Positions 7,522 through 16,761 of a stretch of DNA of 64,000 bases are shown here, in pieces (positions within the stretch are counted from its first letter, which is position 1; each line of letters starts with the position of its first letter). A program made the position numbers and the translations under genes. The DNA comes from Maritalea mobilis (lineage in GTDB: Bacteria; Pseudomonadota; Alphaproteobacteria; Rhodobacterales; Rhodobacteraceae): contig NZ_JAHVKE010000005.1 in NCBI RefSeq assembly GCF_019800885.1, positions 1-64,000 on the forward strand. The letters are read 5' to 3'. Under the pieces are notes generated by a model that was given only the letters and a program-made list of their open reading frames with translations, did not search any database and was not told the origin of the DNA.

Positions 7522-10500
7522 GTGCGCTTTTCGCGACTCAGGCTCAATGGCTTCAAATCCTTCGTGGACCCGACGGACCTCGTGATTGCGCAGGGTCTGA
7601 CGGGGGTCGTGGGGCCGAACGGCTGCGGGAAATCCAACCTCCTCGAAGCGCTGCGCTGGGTGATGGGTGAAAATCGCCCGACCGCGATGCGTGGCGACGG
7701 CATGGAAGACGTGATCTTCGCCGGGGCAGCCACGCGCCCGGCTCGCAATTTCGCGGAAGTCTCGGTTCAGATCGACAACACTGACCGTCTCGCGCCTGCG
7801 GGGTTCAACGATGCCGACCAGATCGACATCGTGCGCCGCATCACGCGTGACGCAGGCTCGGCCTACAAGCTGAACGGCAAGGATGTGCGCGCCCGCGACG
7901 TCCAGATGTTGTTCGCCGATGCCTCGACCGGTGCCCATTCGCCCGCGCTGGTGCGGCAGGGGCAGATCAGCGAGCTGATCAACGCCAAGCCCAAGAACCG
8001 CCGCCGCATCCTTGAAGAGGCCGCGGGCATCTCGGGCCTTTATCAACGCCGCCACGAAGCGGAATTGAAGCTGCGCGGGGCCGAGACGAACCTTGCCCGC
8101 GTCGAGGATGTTCTGGAGCAGTTGAGCGCACAGCTGTCCACCTTGGCCCGGCAGGCCCGGCAGGCGGCGCGCTATCGCGAGATCAACGCGGAGTTGCGCC
8201 ATGCCGAGGGGCTGCTTTTGTTCCTGCGCTGGCGCGACGCCGAACAGGGCCGGGCCCGCGCCGAGGAGGTGCTGCGCGAAAGCCTGACCGCGGCCGCCCG
8301 CGCCGAGACCGCTGCACGCGAAGCCGCCAAGGCGCGAGAAACGGCCGAGGCCGCGCTGCCCCCTCTGCGCGAGGAAGACTCCATCGCCGCCGCGATCCTC
8401 CAGCGGCTTGTGATCGAACGCGACACGCTGGATGACGAGGCGACTCGCGCCGCGCAGGCCGTCGATACGCTGACCGCGCGGATCAGCCAGCTGACACGGG
8501 ACATCGAACGCGAAACCGCGCTGAACGCGGATGCGGGTGACAGCATCGCCGCCCTGGAAAGCGAACGCACCACCCTGATCGCCGAGAGTGACGGCCATGA
8601 CGACGCGCTGGCCGCCGCCGCCGCCGCCGCGACAGAGGCCGCCGATATCCTGGGCGAACGAGAAGGCGCGCTGGCCGAGGCGACCGAGCAGGCCGCCGCC
8701 CTGTCGGCCCAGCACCAGCAGGCCGAGCGCCGTGTGTCGGAAGCCGAGAAATCCGCTCGCCGCAACACCGAGGACGCGGCCCGCGCAGGTCAGGCCGCGG
8801 ACGAAGCCGCCACGCGGCTGTCCACCTTGGAGCGCGAACAGCAGGAAGCCGCCGATGCCTTGGCCGCCGCGCAGGACCTCGCGGGTCGCGCCGAGGAAAC
8901 CCTGGCCGAGACCGAAGCTGCCCGTGCCGCTGTCTTGACCGAGGAAAGCGCGGCCCGTGCCGCCCGGGCCGAGGCCGAGGGGCGCGCCGGAACGCTTGCA
9001 TCCGAAGTCGCGGCCTTGTCGAAATTGCTCGACCGCGAACGCGGCAAAGGCGACCAGCTTCTCGACCAGATTACCGTTGCGCCGGGGTTCGAGGCCGCCG
9101 TCGGCGCGGCGCTGTCCGATGATCTCGAAGCGCCCATGGCGGCGATGCCCGGTGGCACTGGGTGGACGGGCCTCGACCCCTACGCGGCGCCTGCGCCTCT
9201 GCCTGGCGGGGCCATGCCGATCACCGATCATGCGCAGGGCCCCGCCGCGCTTGTCCGGCGCTTCTCGCAGATCGGGGTGGTGGAGGCGGCGGACGGCCCG
9301 CGCCTGCAAGCCGATCTTCAGCCGGGCCAGCGGCTTGTGTCCCGCGCGGGTGATCTGTGGCGGTGGGATGGCTATTCCGTCGCCGCCGCCGATGCCGTCT
9401 CGACCGCCGCACGCCGTCTTGAACAGCAGAACAAGCTGACGGGCCTGCGGGCCGAGGCCGATCGCGCCCGCGCGCAAGCCGATGAGGCCAAGGCGGCGCA
9501 CGAGGCGCTGGCCGCCCGCCTCGCCGACCTGACCGAAGCGGATCGCGCGGCCCGAAACGCCCGGCGCGATTCCGAAACCCGGCTGGCGCAGGCAAGCCGC
9601 GCCCTGTCCAAGGCCGAGGCCGATCGCTCGGTTCTGGAAGGCAAGCTGCAAACCTTGCGCGCCACCGCCGCCCGCCATGGGGACGAAGCCGGCAAGGCGC
9701 AGGAGGAATTGCAGGCTGCCCGCAGCGCGCGCGAAGCTCTGGATGATCTGGAGCACGTCCGCGCCCGCCTGAACGACACGCGCACCACGGTCGAGGCCGC
9801 GCGCATGGCCATGATGGCCCGCCGGACGGCCCATGACGAGTTGAAGCGCGAGGGCGAATTGCGCGCGGCACGCATCCAGAAGATCGGGCAGGAAATCGAA
9901 GGCTGGAAAACCCGCCTCGACAGCGCCACCACCCGGCTTTCCGAACTGGAAAAGCGTCGGGAAGAGGCCGCGTCTCAACTCGACGAGGCAAAAAAGAGGC
10001 CCGACCAGATCGCCGAGAAACGCGAAGGTTTGGCCGGCAAGATCACCGACGCCGAGAAACGCCGCGCGATGGCGTCGGATGCCCTGTCAGGGGCCGAACG
10101 TGCCCTGCGCGACGCCATCACCGCCGAGCGCGATGCTGAACGGAGCGCCTCCGACGCGCGCGAGGCCCGCGCGGCCGCCGAGGCCCGCCGCGACGCCGCC
10201 GCCGAGGCGGTGACCGTAGCCGCCGAGCGCATCATGGAGGAGCAGGAGGTCACGCCCGATGCCCTCCTCGAAAGTCTTGGGGACCTGCCGGACCCGATGC
10301 CCTCCGCCGACCGGATCGAGGGCGATGTCGCGCGCCTGCGCCGTCAGCGGGATGCGTTGGGGGCGGTGAACCTGCGCGCCGAAGAGGACTCGCGCGAGGT
10401 GCAGGAAGAGCATGATACCCTCGCCACCGAAAAGGCCGACCTGGAAGAGGCGATTGCCAAGCTGCGCTCCGGCATCGCCTCGCTCAATCGCGAGGGGCGT

Positions 10501-10977
10501 GAACGGTTGCTCAAGGCGTTTGACGAGGTGAATGGCAACTTCTCGCGCCTGTTCACTCATCTGTTCGGCGGCGGCGAGGCGCGGCTGGTACTGGTGGAAT
10601 CCGACGACCCGCTTGAGGCTGGCCTTGAAATCCTTTGCCAGCCTCCGGGCAAGAAGCTGTCCACGCTCTCGTTGCTGTCGGGCGGCGAACAGACGCTGAC
10701 CGCGCTGGCGCTGATCTTTGCCGTGTTCCTCGCCAACCCCGCGCCGATCTGCGTGCTGGACGAGGTCGATGCGCCGCTGGACGATGCCAACGTCACCCGG
10801 TTCTGCGATCTGCTGGACGAGATGACGCGCCAGACCGACACCCGTTTCCTCATCATCACGCACCACGCAGTGACGATGGCCCGGATGGATCGCCTGTTTG
10901 GTGTGACCATGGCCGAACAGGGCGTGTCGCAGCTTGTCAGTGTCGACCTGAAAAAGGCCGAGCAGCTCGTCGCCTGA
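7522..10977 (+). CDS. smc: Chromosome segregation protein SMC
   Basis: A 1151-residue condensin ATPase. The N-terminal head has Walker A GPNGCGKSN at residues 31-39. Long Ala/Glu/Arg-rich coiled coils flank a hinge around residues 515-640. The C-terminal head has the ABC signature LSGGEQ at 1052-1057 and Walker B VLDEVDAPLD with the Asp near residue 1080, followed by a D-loop and the ITHHAVTMARMD switch region. SMC dimers with ScpA/ScpB compact and segregate the chromosome. The start is a GTG at 7522 that yields the standard MRFSRLRLNGFKSF N-terminus. scpA and scpB are not nearby. The length is normal for alphaproteobacterial SMC. Confidence 0.98.
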   Translation: MRFSRLRLNGFKSFVDPTDLVIAQGLTGVVGPNGCGKSNLLEALRWVMGENRPTAMRGDGMEDVIFAGAATRPARNFAEVSVQIDNTDRLAPAGFNDADQIDIVRRITRDAGSAYKLNGKDVRARDVQMLFADASTGAHSPALVRQGQISELINAKPKNRRRILEEAAGISGLYQRRHEAELKLRGAETNLARVEDVLEQLSAQLSTLARQARQAARYREINAELRHAEGLLLFLRWRDAEQGRARAEEVLRESLTAAARAETAAREAAKARETAEAALPPLREEDSIAAAILQRLVIERDTLDDEATRAAQAVDTLTARISQLTRDIERETALNADAGDSIAALESERTTLIAESDGHDDALAAAAAAATEAADILGEREGALAEATEQAAALSAQHQQAERRVSEAEKSARRNTEDAARAGQAADEAATRLSTLEREQQEAADALAAAQDLAGRAEETLAETEAARAAVLTEESAARAARAEAEGRAGTLASEVAALSKLLDRERGKGDQLLDQITVAPGFEAAVGAALSDDLEAPMAAMPGGTGWTGLDPYAAPAPLPGGAMPITDHAQGPAALVRRFSQIGVVEAADGPRLQADLQPGQRLVSRAGDLWRWDGYSVAAADAVSTAARRLEQQNKLTGLRAEADRARAQADEAKAAHEALAARLADLTEADRAARNARRDSETRLAQASRALSKAEADRSVLEGKLQTLRATAARHGDEAGKAQEELQAARSAREALDDLEHVRARLNDTRTTVEAARMAMMARRTAHDELKREGELRAARIQKIGQEIEGWKTRLDSATTRLSELEKRREEAASQLDEAKKRPDQIAEKREGLAGKITDAEKRRAMASDALSGAERALRDAITAERDAERSASDAREARAAAEARRDAAAEAVTVAAERIMEEQEVTPDALLESLGDLPDPMPSADRIEGDVARLRRQRDALGAVNLRAEEDSREVQEEHDTLATEKADLEEAIAKLRSGIASLNREGRERLLKAFDEVNGNFSRLFTHLFGGGEARLVLVESDDPLEAGLEILCQPPGKKLSTLSLLSGGEQTLTALALIFAVFLANPAPICVLDEVDAPLDDANVTRFCDLLDEMTRQTDTRFLIITHHAVTMARMDRLFGVTMAEQGVSQLVSVDLKKAEQLVA

Positions 10978-11100
10978 CCCTCAGTCCGGGCAGCGCATTC
11001 GGACGGACGCTCCGGCGGTCGATCACCAGACCATTCGTGCTACGGCCTCGATCCGCAAGATCTACGCGCCGCAGAACCGCCCATCAGCTCGGCCAGATAC

Positions 11101-11126
11101 GGGGCTGGCCGCCCAAGGCCAGTCCC
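11101..11126. terminator. Hairpin between convergent smc and the lytic transglycosylase gene
   Basis: GGGGCTGGCC at 11101-11110 pairs with GGCCAGTCCC at 11117-11126 (10 bp with one G-U wobble, 6-nt loop). It lies between two convergent genes and could serve both. There is no clear U-tract on either side, so its role as a terminator is inferred. Confidence 0.4.
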
Positions 11127-11150
11127 GCAAGCGCGGCGGAGGGGGGCGGC

Positions 11151-12332
11151 TTACAGCGCGTTCAGCAATTGCCAGGTGGGCCAGGCGTCCGCGGGCAAGC
11201 CGAGGCGGCGTTGTTCCTCGCGCACGGCCATGCGCGTGCCAGCGCCAAGGATGCCGTCGATCCCGCCGACGTCATGCCCGCGCGCCTGCAAGCGGCGCTG
11301 CAAGTCGCGCATCGCGTTGCCGTCCAGGCCGGCATCGGGGTTGCGCGCGTCCATGACCGGTGCGCCTTCCAGCCTCGTGCCGAAATAGGCCGCGGTCAGC
11401 ACGTAGGTGAAGCTTTCGTTCCATTCGAACAGGACGTTGAAATTCGGGTAGGCAAGGAAAGCGGGCCCGTTGCGCCCCTGCGGCAGCACGACCGAGGCCT
11501 GCGCGTTGCGCAGCGGCAGCGCGCCACCGTTGCGCGCCCTTACGCCATCGGCCTCCCACTCGGCCACGCTGCGCGAGGTGTGGATGCCCGTCTGGTACCA
11601 ATCCAGATCGCCCGGCACGGTGATCTCCACGATCCACGGCTCGCCCGCGCGCCAGCCCAAGGACCGCAGAACGTTCGCCCCGGACATCAGCGCATCGGCG
11701 GCAGAGGTTTGCAGGTAGACATGCCCGTCGCCATCCCCGTCGATCCCGTTTTCAAGGATATCCTCGGGCAGCATCTGGACCATGCCGATCTCACCCGCCC
11801 ATGCGCCCATCGTGTTGACCGGGTCAAAATCGCCATGCTCGTACAGTTCGAGCGCGGCAAAGATCTGCGGGCGGAAGATATGCGGACGGCGGCAGTCATG
11901 GGCCAAGGTCACGAGGCTGTCGAGCGTGTTGTAATCGCCCTGGAAGGCCCCGAAATCCGTTTCGAACGCCCAGAAGGACAAGAGGATACCGCGGCTCACA
12001 CCAAAGCGCCGCTCGATCTCGTCGAAGACAGAGGCATAGCGCTGTCCGTTGGCGCGCCCGTTATCCAGCCTGTTCTGGGAAATCAGCCGCCGCGCGAACT
12101 CGGTGAAGGGCACGGTGAAGATGCCCTGCCGCCGGTCCGCGTCGAGCGCGCGTTGGTAATAGTTCGCCTGCGCGAAAAAGCTGTTCACGGCGTCGGGCGA
12201 ATGGCCCCGGCTCAGCGCCTCGTCCCGCAGGCCTTGCACGAATTGACCGAAATCGCCGCCGCATTGCTGTGCCGATGCCGCCCCGGTCGAAATTCCCAGC
12301 GCGCAAAGCCCGGCCATCATCAAACGCTTCAT
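11151..12332 (-). CDS. Lytic murein transglycosylase, MltB type, with peptidoglycan-binding domain
   Basis: A 393-residue periplasmic protein. Residues 1-21 are a signal peptide ending in an ASA-Q cleavage-like site, with no lipobox cysteine. Residues about 30-320 form the SLT_2 (MltB family, GH103) catalytic domain; the catalytic glutamate is in SFWAFETDFGAFQGD. The family signature GEIGMVQMLPEDI follows. The C-terminal 65 residues are a PG_binding_1 domain (MRDLQRRLQARGHDVGGIDG). The enzyme cleaves the MurNAc-GlcNAc bond to give 1,6-anhydro ends. A second MltB homologue lies at 22105-23526. The gene is convergent with smc and upstream of nothing on its own strand for 150 bp. Confidence 0.93.
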   Translation of the reverse strand: MKRLMMAGLCALGISTGAASAQQCGGDFGQFVQGLRDEALSRGHSPDAVNSFFAQANYYQRALDADRRQGIFTVPFTEFARRLISQNRLDNGRANGQRYASVFDEIERRFGVSRGILLSFWAFETDFGAFQGDYNTLDSLVTLAHDCRRPHIFRPQIFAALELYEHGDFDPVNTMGAWAGEIGMVQMLPEDILENGIDGDGDGHVYLQTSAADALMSGANVLRSLGWRAGEPWIVEITVPGDLDWYQTGIHTSRSVAEWEADGVRARNGGALPLRNAQASVVLPQGRNGPAFLAYPNFNVLFEWNESFTYVLTAAYFGTRLEGAPVMDARNPDAGLDGNAMRDLQRRLQARGHDVGGIDGILGAGTRMAVREEQRRLGLPADAWPTWQLLNAL

Positions 12333-12381
12333 GTTGAAATACCCTGTTGGTCCAGTTTGCCGGCAGAGTATCAAGGTGGCC

Positions 12382-13314
12382 CTATCCCGCAAGCCTTGTC
12401 AGAAGCGCCAGGAGCAGGACGCTGCCCACCATGGCGGCACAGACCCGCCACAGGATCTTGCAGGCCGTCTCGATGTCTTCGGGTGTCGCCGCGCGCCGTC
12501 CGGTCGGGTTCAGGATTGGATCATCCGTCATCTGCCCGCCATAGCTGCGGGGGCCCGACAGGGCGAGGTCCAGCGCGCGCGCCATGGCCGCCTCGGGCCA
12601 GCCCGCGTTGACCGACCGGTGCAGCGGCCCCTCGCGGCGCGCTGCTTGCCACGCGCCCGGCACGCCAGACACCAGCGCGATGAAGGCGGCTGTCAGGCGG
12701 GCGGGGATCCAGTTCAGCACATCATCCAGACGGGCCGCGGCCCAGCCGAATTCCTCGTGGCGTTCGGTCCGGTGCCCGATCATCGAGTCCGCCGTATTCG
12801 TGATCTTGTACAAGAAGATACCGGGCAAGCCACCGATCAGGAACCAGAAGGCCGGCGCGACGACCCCGTCCGACAGGTTCTCGGCCGCGCTTTCGATGGC
12901 TGCACGGGCGATGGCGCTTTCGTCCAGGTCAGCGGTATCGCGACCGACAAGCATCCTGACTTCGCGCCGCCCCGCGTCCAGCGACTGTCGCAGCCCGTCG
13001 GCCACCGCCCGCACATGGTCGACAAGACTTTTCTGCGCCAACAGGATCGCGGCGATCACGATCTCGAACACCGAGCCAAGGGGCAGAGAGGCCACGATCC
13101 AGCCAAGGGCCATTGCCAATCCGCCAAGCACCACGATAACGTAAAGCCCATGCGCGCGCCGCAAATCCCCGGTGTTGAAACGCCGGTCGCACCAGTCGAT
13201 CAACCACCCCATCAGCACCGCAGGATGCGGCGCCCGGTCCCACAGCCAGCGCGGTTCGCCCAAGGCCGCGTCCAGCAGCAATGCGCAGAGCAGGAGAAAC
13301 GCGTGCTCCGTCAT
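12382..13314 (-). CDS. cobD: Adenosylcobinamide-phosphate synthase CobD (CbiB)
   Basis: A 310-residue integral membrane protein of the CobD/CbiB family. Recognisable motifs are LLLDAALGEPRWLWDRAPHP near the N-terminus, ESAAENLSDGVVAPAFW in the middle and the YKITNTADSMIGHRTERHEEFGWAAARLDD block (here described in pieces: TNTADSMIG, then FGWAAARLDD). It joins adenosylcobyric acid to (R)-1-aminopropan-2-ol phosphate in cobalamin synthesis. ATG 13314 overlaps the stop of cobC by the ATGA tetranucleotide, so the two genes are translationally coupled. Naming follows the Pseudomonas/Rhodobacter convention. Confidence 0.95.
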   Translation of the reverse strand: MTEHAFLLLCALLLDAALGEPRWLWDRAPHPAVLMGWLIDWCDRRFNTGDLRRAHGLYVIVVLGGLAMALGWIVASLPLGSVFEIVIAAILLAQKSLVDHVRAVADGLRQSLDAGRREVRMLVGRDTADLDESAIARAAIESAAENLSDGVVAPAFWFLIGGLPGIFLYKITNTADSMIGHRTERHEEFGWAAARLDDVLNWIPARLTAAFIALVSGVPGAWQAARREGPLHRSVNAGWPEAAMARALDLALSGPRSYGGQMTDDPILNPTGRRAATPEDIETACKILWRVCAAMVGSVLLLALLTRLAG

Positions 13315-14264
13315 GGAAGCGCTCGCCAAAGTCGGTGCCAGTCGTCTTCTCCGCCCGGAAGGCCGAGACGCAGCCACGTGCCGGAATAGGGAAAGATCCG
13401 GGTCCAGATCTGCGCTTGCGCAAGCCTGTCCTGCCATTCGGCGGCATCGGGGACGGCATAGGTTCGGAACAGGGATGTGCCGCCGATCAGCGTGGCCCCT
13501 TTTGCCTCCAGCATCGCGTCCAGCCGCGTCGCGTCACGGGCCAGCCGCACACGGGTCATCTCGGCCCAGGCGCGGTCTTCCAGGGCGACGGCTCCGATCT
13601 GCAAGGCAGGTCCCGAGACGGACCACGGCCCCAGCGCTTCGGACAGGCTGGCGCAGGTTTCGGGGCGCGCGATCGCGAAGCCAAGGCGCAGCCCGGCCAA
13701 ACCCCAGAACTTGCCGAAGCTCTTCAGCACCACGACCCCCGGCTCGGTTGCGCGGTCAATGTGGCTTTCCTCAGGGCAGGTGTCGCAAAAGCTTTCGTCG
13801 ATGATCGTCAGATCCGCACCGGTCAGCTCCGCATCGGTCCATAGCCGCCCGTCGGGATTGTTCGGATGCACGGCCACCCGGGCATTGGCATCGTTGTCCC
13901 CCACGTTCCAACCCGCAGCGCGAAAGGCGGCGGCGTGTTCGTTGTAGGTCGGACCTGGGATCGAAACGCGTCCGCGCTGGGCCAAACGTGGCATCTGCGC
14001 GATCAGGGCACTCGCCCCGTTCGCAGCGATAATCCCCGCGCCCGCGGGCACGTCCCAGAAGGACCGCGCCGCGGACAAGAGGCGATCCAGCGCCGCCTGA
14101 TCGGGCAGGGAGGTCCAGGCATGCTCGGGGATGTGGCCGATGGGGTAAGGCACCGGGTTGATGCCGGTCGACAGGTCCAGCCAATCCGCGCGCGCCCCGC
14201 CATAGCGGGCGGCGGCGGCATCGATCCCGCCGCCATGGTCGCGCGATTTGTGGGTGTCCTGCAT
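13311..14264 (-). CDS. cobC: Threonine-phosphate decarboxylase CobC (PLP-dependent)
   Basis: A 317-residue fold-type I aminotransferase-like enzyme. It has DLSTGINPVPYP near the N-terminus, VHPNNPDGR, DESFCDTCPE and the PLP-lysine motif LKSFGKFWGLAGLRLGF. CobC (CobD of Salmonella) decarboxylates L-threonine phosphate to the aminopropanol phosphate arm of cobalamin. It directly precedes cobD with a 4-nt ATGA overlap, so substrate production and use are encoded together. No cobalamin riboswitch was found in the 39 bp separating it from the gene upstream. Confidence 0.94.
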   Translation of the reverse strand: MQDTHKSRDHGGGIDAAAARYGGARADWLDLSTGINPVPYPIGHIPEHAWTSLPDQAALDRLLSAARSFWDVPAGAGIIAANGASALIAQMPRLAQRGRVSIPGPTYNEHAAAFRAAGWNVGDNDANARVAVHPNNPDGRLWTDAELTGADLTIIDESFCDTCPEESHIDRATEPGVVVLKSFGKFWGLAGLRLGFAIARPETCASLSEALGPWSVSGPALQIGAVALEDRAWAEMTRVRLARDATRLDAMLEAKGATLIGGTSLFRTYAVPDAAEWQDRLAQAQIWTRIFPYSGTWLRLGLPGGEDDWHRLWRALP

Positions 14265-14303
14265 CGGGCGAACTCCGTCTCTCCCGATGCATGAACCCTA
14301 TTC

Positions 14304-15293
14304 TCAGGCGGCCTTCAATGCCTCGCGGCCATGTGGCGCCCACCAATCGATCTCGGGATTGATCGGAATGATCCTGTGCGGATTGATGCTGTCGTGGCTG
14401 TAGTGGTAATGGCGCACGATATGATCGAAGTGGATGGTGTCCGCCACCCCCGGCCACTGGTAAAGCTCCCGTGCATAGGCCCAGAGGTTCGGATAATCGA
14501 TGATCCGCGCCCGGTTGCACTTGAAATGCAGGTGATAGACTGCATCGAAGCGCGCCAGCGTCGTGAACAGGCGCCAGTCGGCTTCGGTGATGTGATCCCC
14601 GGCGAGATAGCGGCTGTCGGCGAGGATCCCCTCGACCCAGTCCAGCGCGTCGAACAGCGCATGCACGGCCTCGTCATAGGCCGCTTGCGTGGTCGCAAAG
14701 CCCGACTTGTAGACGCCGTTGTTGATCTCGTCGTAGACGCGCGCATTGATCGCGTCGACCCGGTCGCGCAACGCCTCGGGGTAGTAGTCGTCGCGGTTGC
14801 CGGTGATCCCGTCGAAGGCCGAGTTGAACATGCGGATGATCTCGGCTGACTCGTTCGACACGATGGTGTTTGTTTCCTTGTCCCAAAGGACCGGCACCGT
14901 CACACGCCCCGTCATGTCGGGCATGGCGCGCAGGTAGACATCGCGCATGAACGCTGACCCGAACAGCCGGTCGCCCGTCGCCCCGTCGAAATCCGTGTCG
15001 AAGGTCCAGCCATCGCCAAGCATGTCGGGATGCACCACCGACACGTCGATATGGTCTTCAAGCCCCTTGAGGGCGCGGAAGATCAGCGTGCGATTGGCCC
15101 AGGGGCAGGCGTGGCTGACATAGAGGTGATAGCGTCCGCTTTCGGCCTTGTAGCCCGCATCGCCGGTCGGCCCGGCGCTTCCGTCCGCCGTCACCCAGTT
15201 GCGAAAGGCCGCTTCCGAGCGTTCGAATTTGCCGCCGCTTTTCTTGGTGTCATACCATTTGTCGTGCCATTCGCCGTCGATGAGCAGGCCCAT
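14304..15293 (-). CDS. Glutathionyl-hydroquinone reductase (Xi-class GST, YqjG/ECM4 type)
   Basis: A 329-residue Xi-class glutathione transferase. The catalytic cysteine is in SHACPWANR (Cys63), characteristic of enzymes that reduce glutathionyl-hydroquinones with GSH; typical family blocks are VSVVHPDMLGDGW, VPVLWDKETNTIVSNESAEI and YYPEALRDRVDAIN. The N-terminus MGLLIDGEWHDKWYDTKKSGG is also typical. ATG 15293 is chosen because GGAGGG lies just upstream, which would otherwise be read as codons of a longer form. It is separated from cobC by 39 bp and is probably independent of cobalamin synthesis. Confidence 0.92.
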   Translation of the reverse strand: MGLLIDGEWHDKWYDTKKSGGKFERSEAAFRNWVTADGSAGPTGDAGYKAESGRYHLYVSHACPWANRTLIFRALKGLEDHIDVSVVHPDMLGDGWTFDTDFDGATGDRLFGSAFMRDVYLRAMPDMTGRVTVPVLWDKETNTIVSNESAEIIRMFNSAFDGITGNRDDYYPEALRDRVDAINARVYDEINNGVYKSGFATTQAAYDEAVHALFDALDWVEGILADSRYLAGDHITEADWRLFTTLARFDAVYHLHFKCNRARIIDYPNLWAYARELYQWPGVADTIHFDHIVRHYHYSHDSINPHRIIPINPEIDWWAPHGREALKAA

Positions 15294-15403
15294 GAAACCC
15301 TCCAATCACCTGTGAAAAATTCATGGCGATAGATAGCCGAGGGTTCTGTGCGGAAAACCGGCACCGGCGCAGGCCATATCTCGCATCATCGCACAGGCGC
15401 GCG

Positions 15404-16015
15404 TCAGCCTGTGGCGTCCCCGGCGCGTTTGCGGGCACGGAAGCTTTCGGCCTTGGCCCGGTTTCCGCAGCGCGACATGGCGCACCAACGCCGCCCGGGG
15501 CCGCGCCCATGATCGAGGAACAGCCGCGTGCAGCGTTTGCATTCCTTCAGGCGCGTCAGGTCGGCCCGCGTCAGCAGATCCAGCGCCGACAAGGCGACGA
15601 CGTCATGCAGCCCGCCCAAGGGACCGGGGCGAAAACTAGCCCCCGAGACGCGGTCGAGGGTCAAGGTGGCATCTGCCGTCGCCGATTTGATCGCGGATTC
15701 CAGCATCAGCGCCTCTTCCCGTCCGGGGCGCCGCTTGGCGGCCATCGCGCCCAGCACTGCATGCGCGGCTTCGCGCAACGACATCAGACTCGCCATCTGC
15801 CCGCGCGACGGCGGGGTTTCGTCCGCAGGAATCGGCATGCCGGCCGTGCGGAGGAGGCTCAACAGCTCCGCCCCATCGGCAAAACTGTTTTGCGCGCGGG
15901 TCTTGCCGTCATCAGAGACCGTGTTGACGAAATCGAGAAAGGGATGGCCCGTGTCCTCGCCGCTGCGAACGGTTTGGATGCGGCCCGCATCGGGCCCGGG
16001 TGGATCGAATGCCAT
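15404..16015 (-). CDS. CGNR zinc-finger (ABATE domain) putative transcriptional regulator
   Basis: A 203-residue protein. The N-terminal part has the ABATE-domain pattern (GHPFLDFVNTVSDDG near residue 24, then a helical region). The C-terminal 45 residues form the CGNR zinc finger: CKRCTRLFLD, RRWCAMSRCGNRAKAESFR, giving four cysteines that can bind zinc. Such proteins are treated as DNA-binding stress regulators but few have been studied. ATG 16015 has AAGGCAGG upstream. It is divergent from a small protein at 16262 across a 246-bp gap that should hold both promoters; I recognised no operator there. Confidence 0.88.
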   Translation of the reverse strand: MAFDPPGPDAGRIQTVRSGEDTGHPFLDFVNTVSDDGKTRAQNSFADGAELLSLLRTAGMPIPADETPPSRGQMASLMSLREAAHAVLGAMAAKRRPGREEALMLESAIKSATADATLTLDRVSGASFRPGPLGGLHDVVALSALDLLTRADLTRLKECKRCTRLFLDHGRGPGRRWCAMSRCGNRAKAESFRARKRAGDATG

Positions 16016-16261
16016 AATGCCTGCCTTTTTTGTTATTTCTTTTGGTGCAAGAGGTTTGGCGAACCCCTTAACCGAAATCTGGCAAATATCGGTTTGCGTC
16101 GCAAGCGTTCGGATCAGCGTTGGCGAACTGTTGCCCAAGTGGCACCGGCCCGTGGCTGATCAGCCACGGTTGCACCTGCGGCGAAGGTCATGCGTTGACG
16201 GAATCGGGGTAAGCACCATTTCTTCCGACATATCGACCATTTGCAGGTTTTGCGTGCTGCC

Positions 16262-16612
16262 ATGACCGACTTCTTGCCAAAGGAATTGCAGGACGAGCTT
16301 GCGCAGGCTCAGCGCCGCGATCGCCGCAAGCGCGCCACGCGTTTCGTCCATGTCGGGGACGAAGCCTTTGCCATCCTCGAATACAGCGACCATGGCTTTG
16401 CGGTTGATTCCGAAGAGGCGCCGCGCCTGCGGGGGCTGATCGACATTTTCGACGGGCCGCGCCACCTCTACCAAGCCCTGATCGTGGCGTCGGAAGAAGA
16501 CGGCGACCTGATGCGCTACGAGTTCAAGCGCAACACCGCGGCCTCGGCGACCGCCCCGGTTGATTTCGAGCGCAGCGCCACCGCGCCGGCGGGTCTTCTT
16601 CCCTCGAGCTGA
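16262..16612 (+). CDS. Conserved small hypothetical protein
   Basis: A 116-residue soluble protein that I do not recognise. It begins MTDFLPKELQDELAQAQRRD, is rich in charged residues and has a compact middle block (RATRFVHVGDEAFAILEYSDHGFAVD) that reads like a PilZ-type or small beta-barrel segment, followed by a low-complexity Ala/Thr/Pro tail. No signal peptide or membrane segment is present. An alternative TTG start at 16241 would add seven residues. The PilZ-like comparison is weak, since I do not see a clear RxxxR plus D/NxSxxG pair. Confidence 0.7.
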   Translation: MTDFLPKELQDELAQAQRRDRRKRATRFVHVGDEAFAILEYSDHGFAVDSEEAPRLRGLIDIFDGPRHLYQALIVASEEDGDLMRYEFKRNTAASATAPVDFERSATAPAGLLPSS

Positions 16613-16761
16613 GCTGCTCCGCGCACGGATCTTGTGCGTAACCCTCGCTGCGCGCAAAAATTTCCGTCAAAGCCCCGGTCAGGTGGTGCATTTCCCGAAA
16701 CACTCGCGTGCGGGCTGTCCTAACCTGCGCCCGACCCGCAAATCGCAGCCCGGAGGCCGCC

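Noticed and set aside
7459-9978. Very long open frame on the minus strand, antisense to smc
   Set aside because: It is a shadow of the GC-rich, Ala/Arg-rich smc coding sequence; its translation is low-complexity and has no family motif, while smc on the other strand is complete.
14265-14303. Cobalamin riboswitch upstream of cobC
   Set aside because: The gap is only 39 bp, too short for the aptamer, and no B12-box is present.
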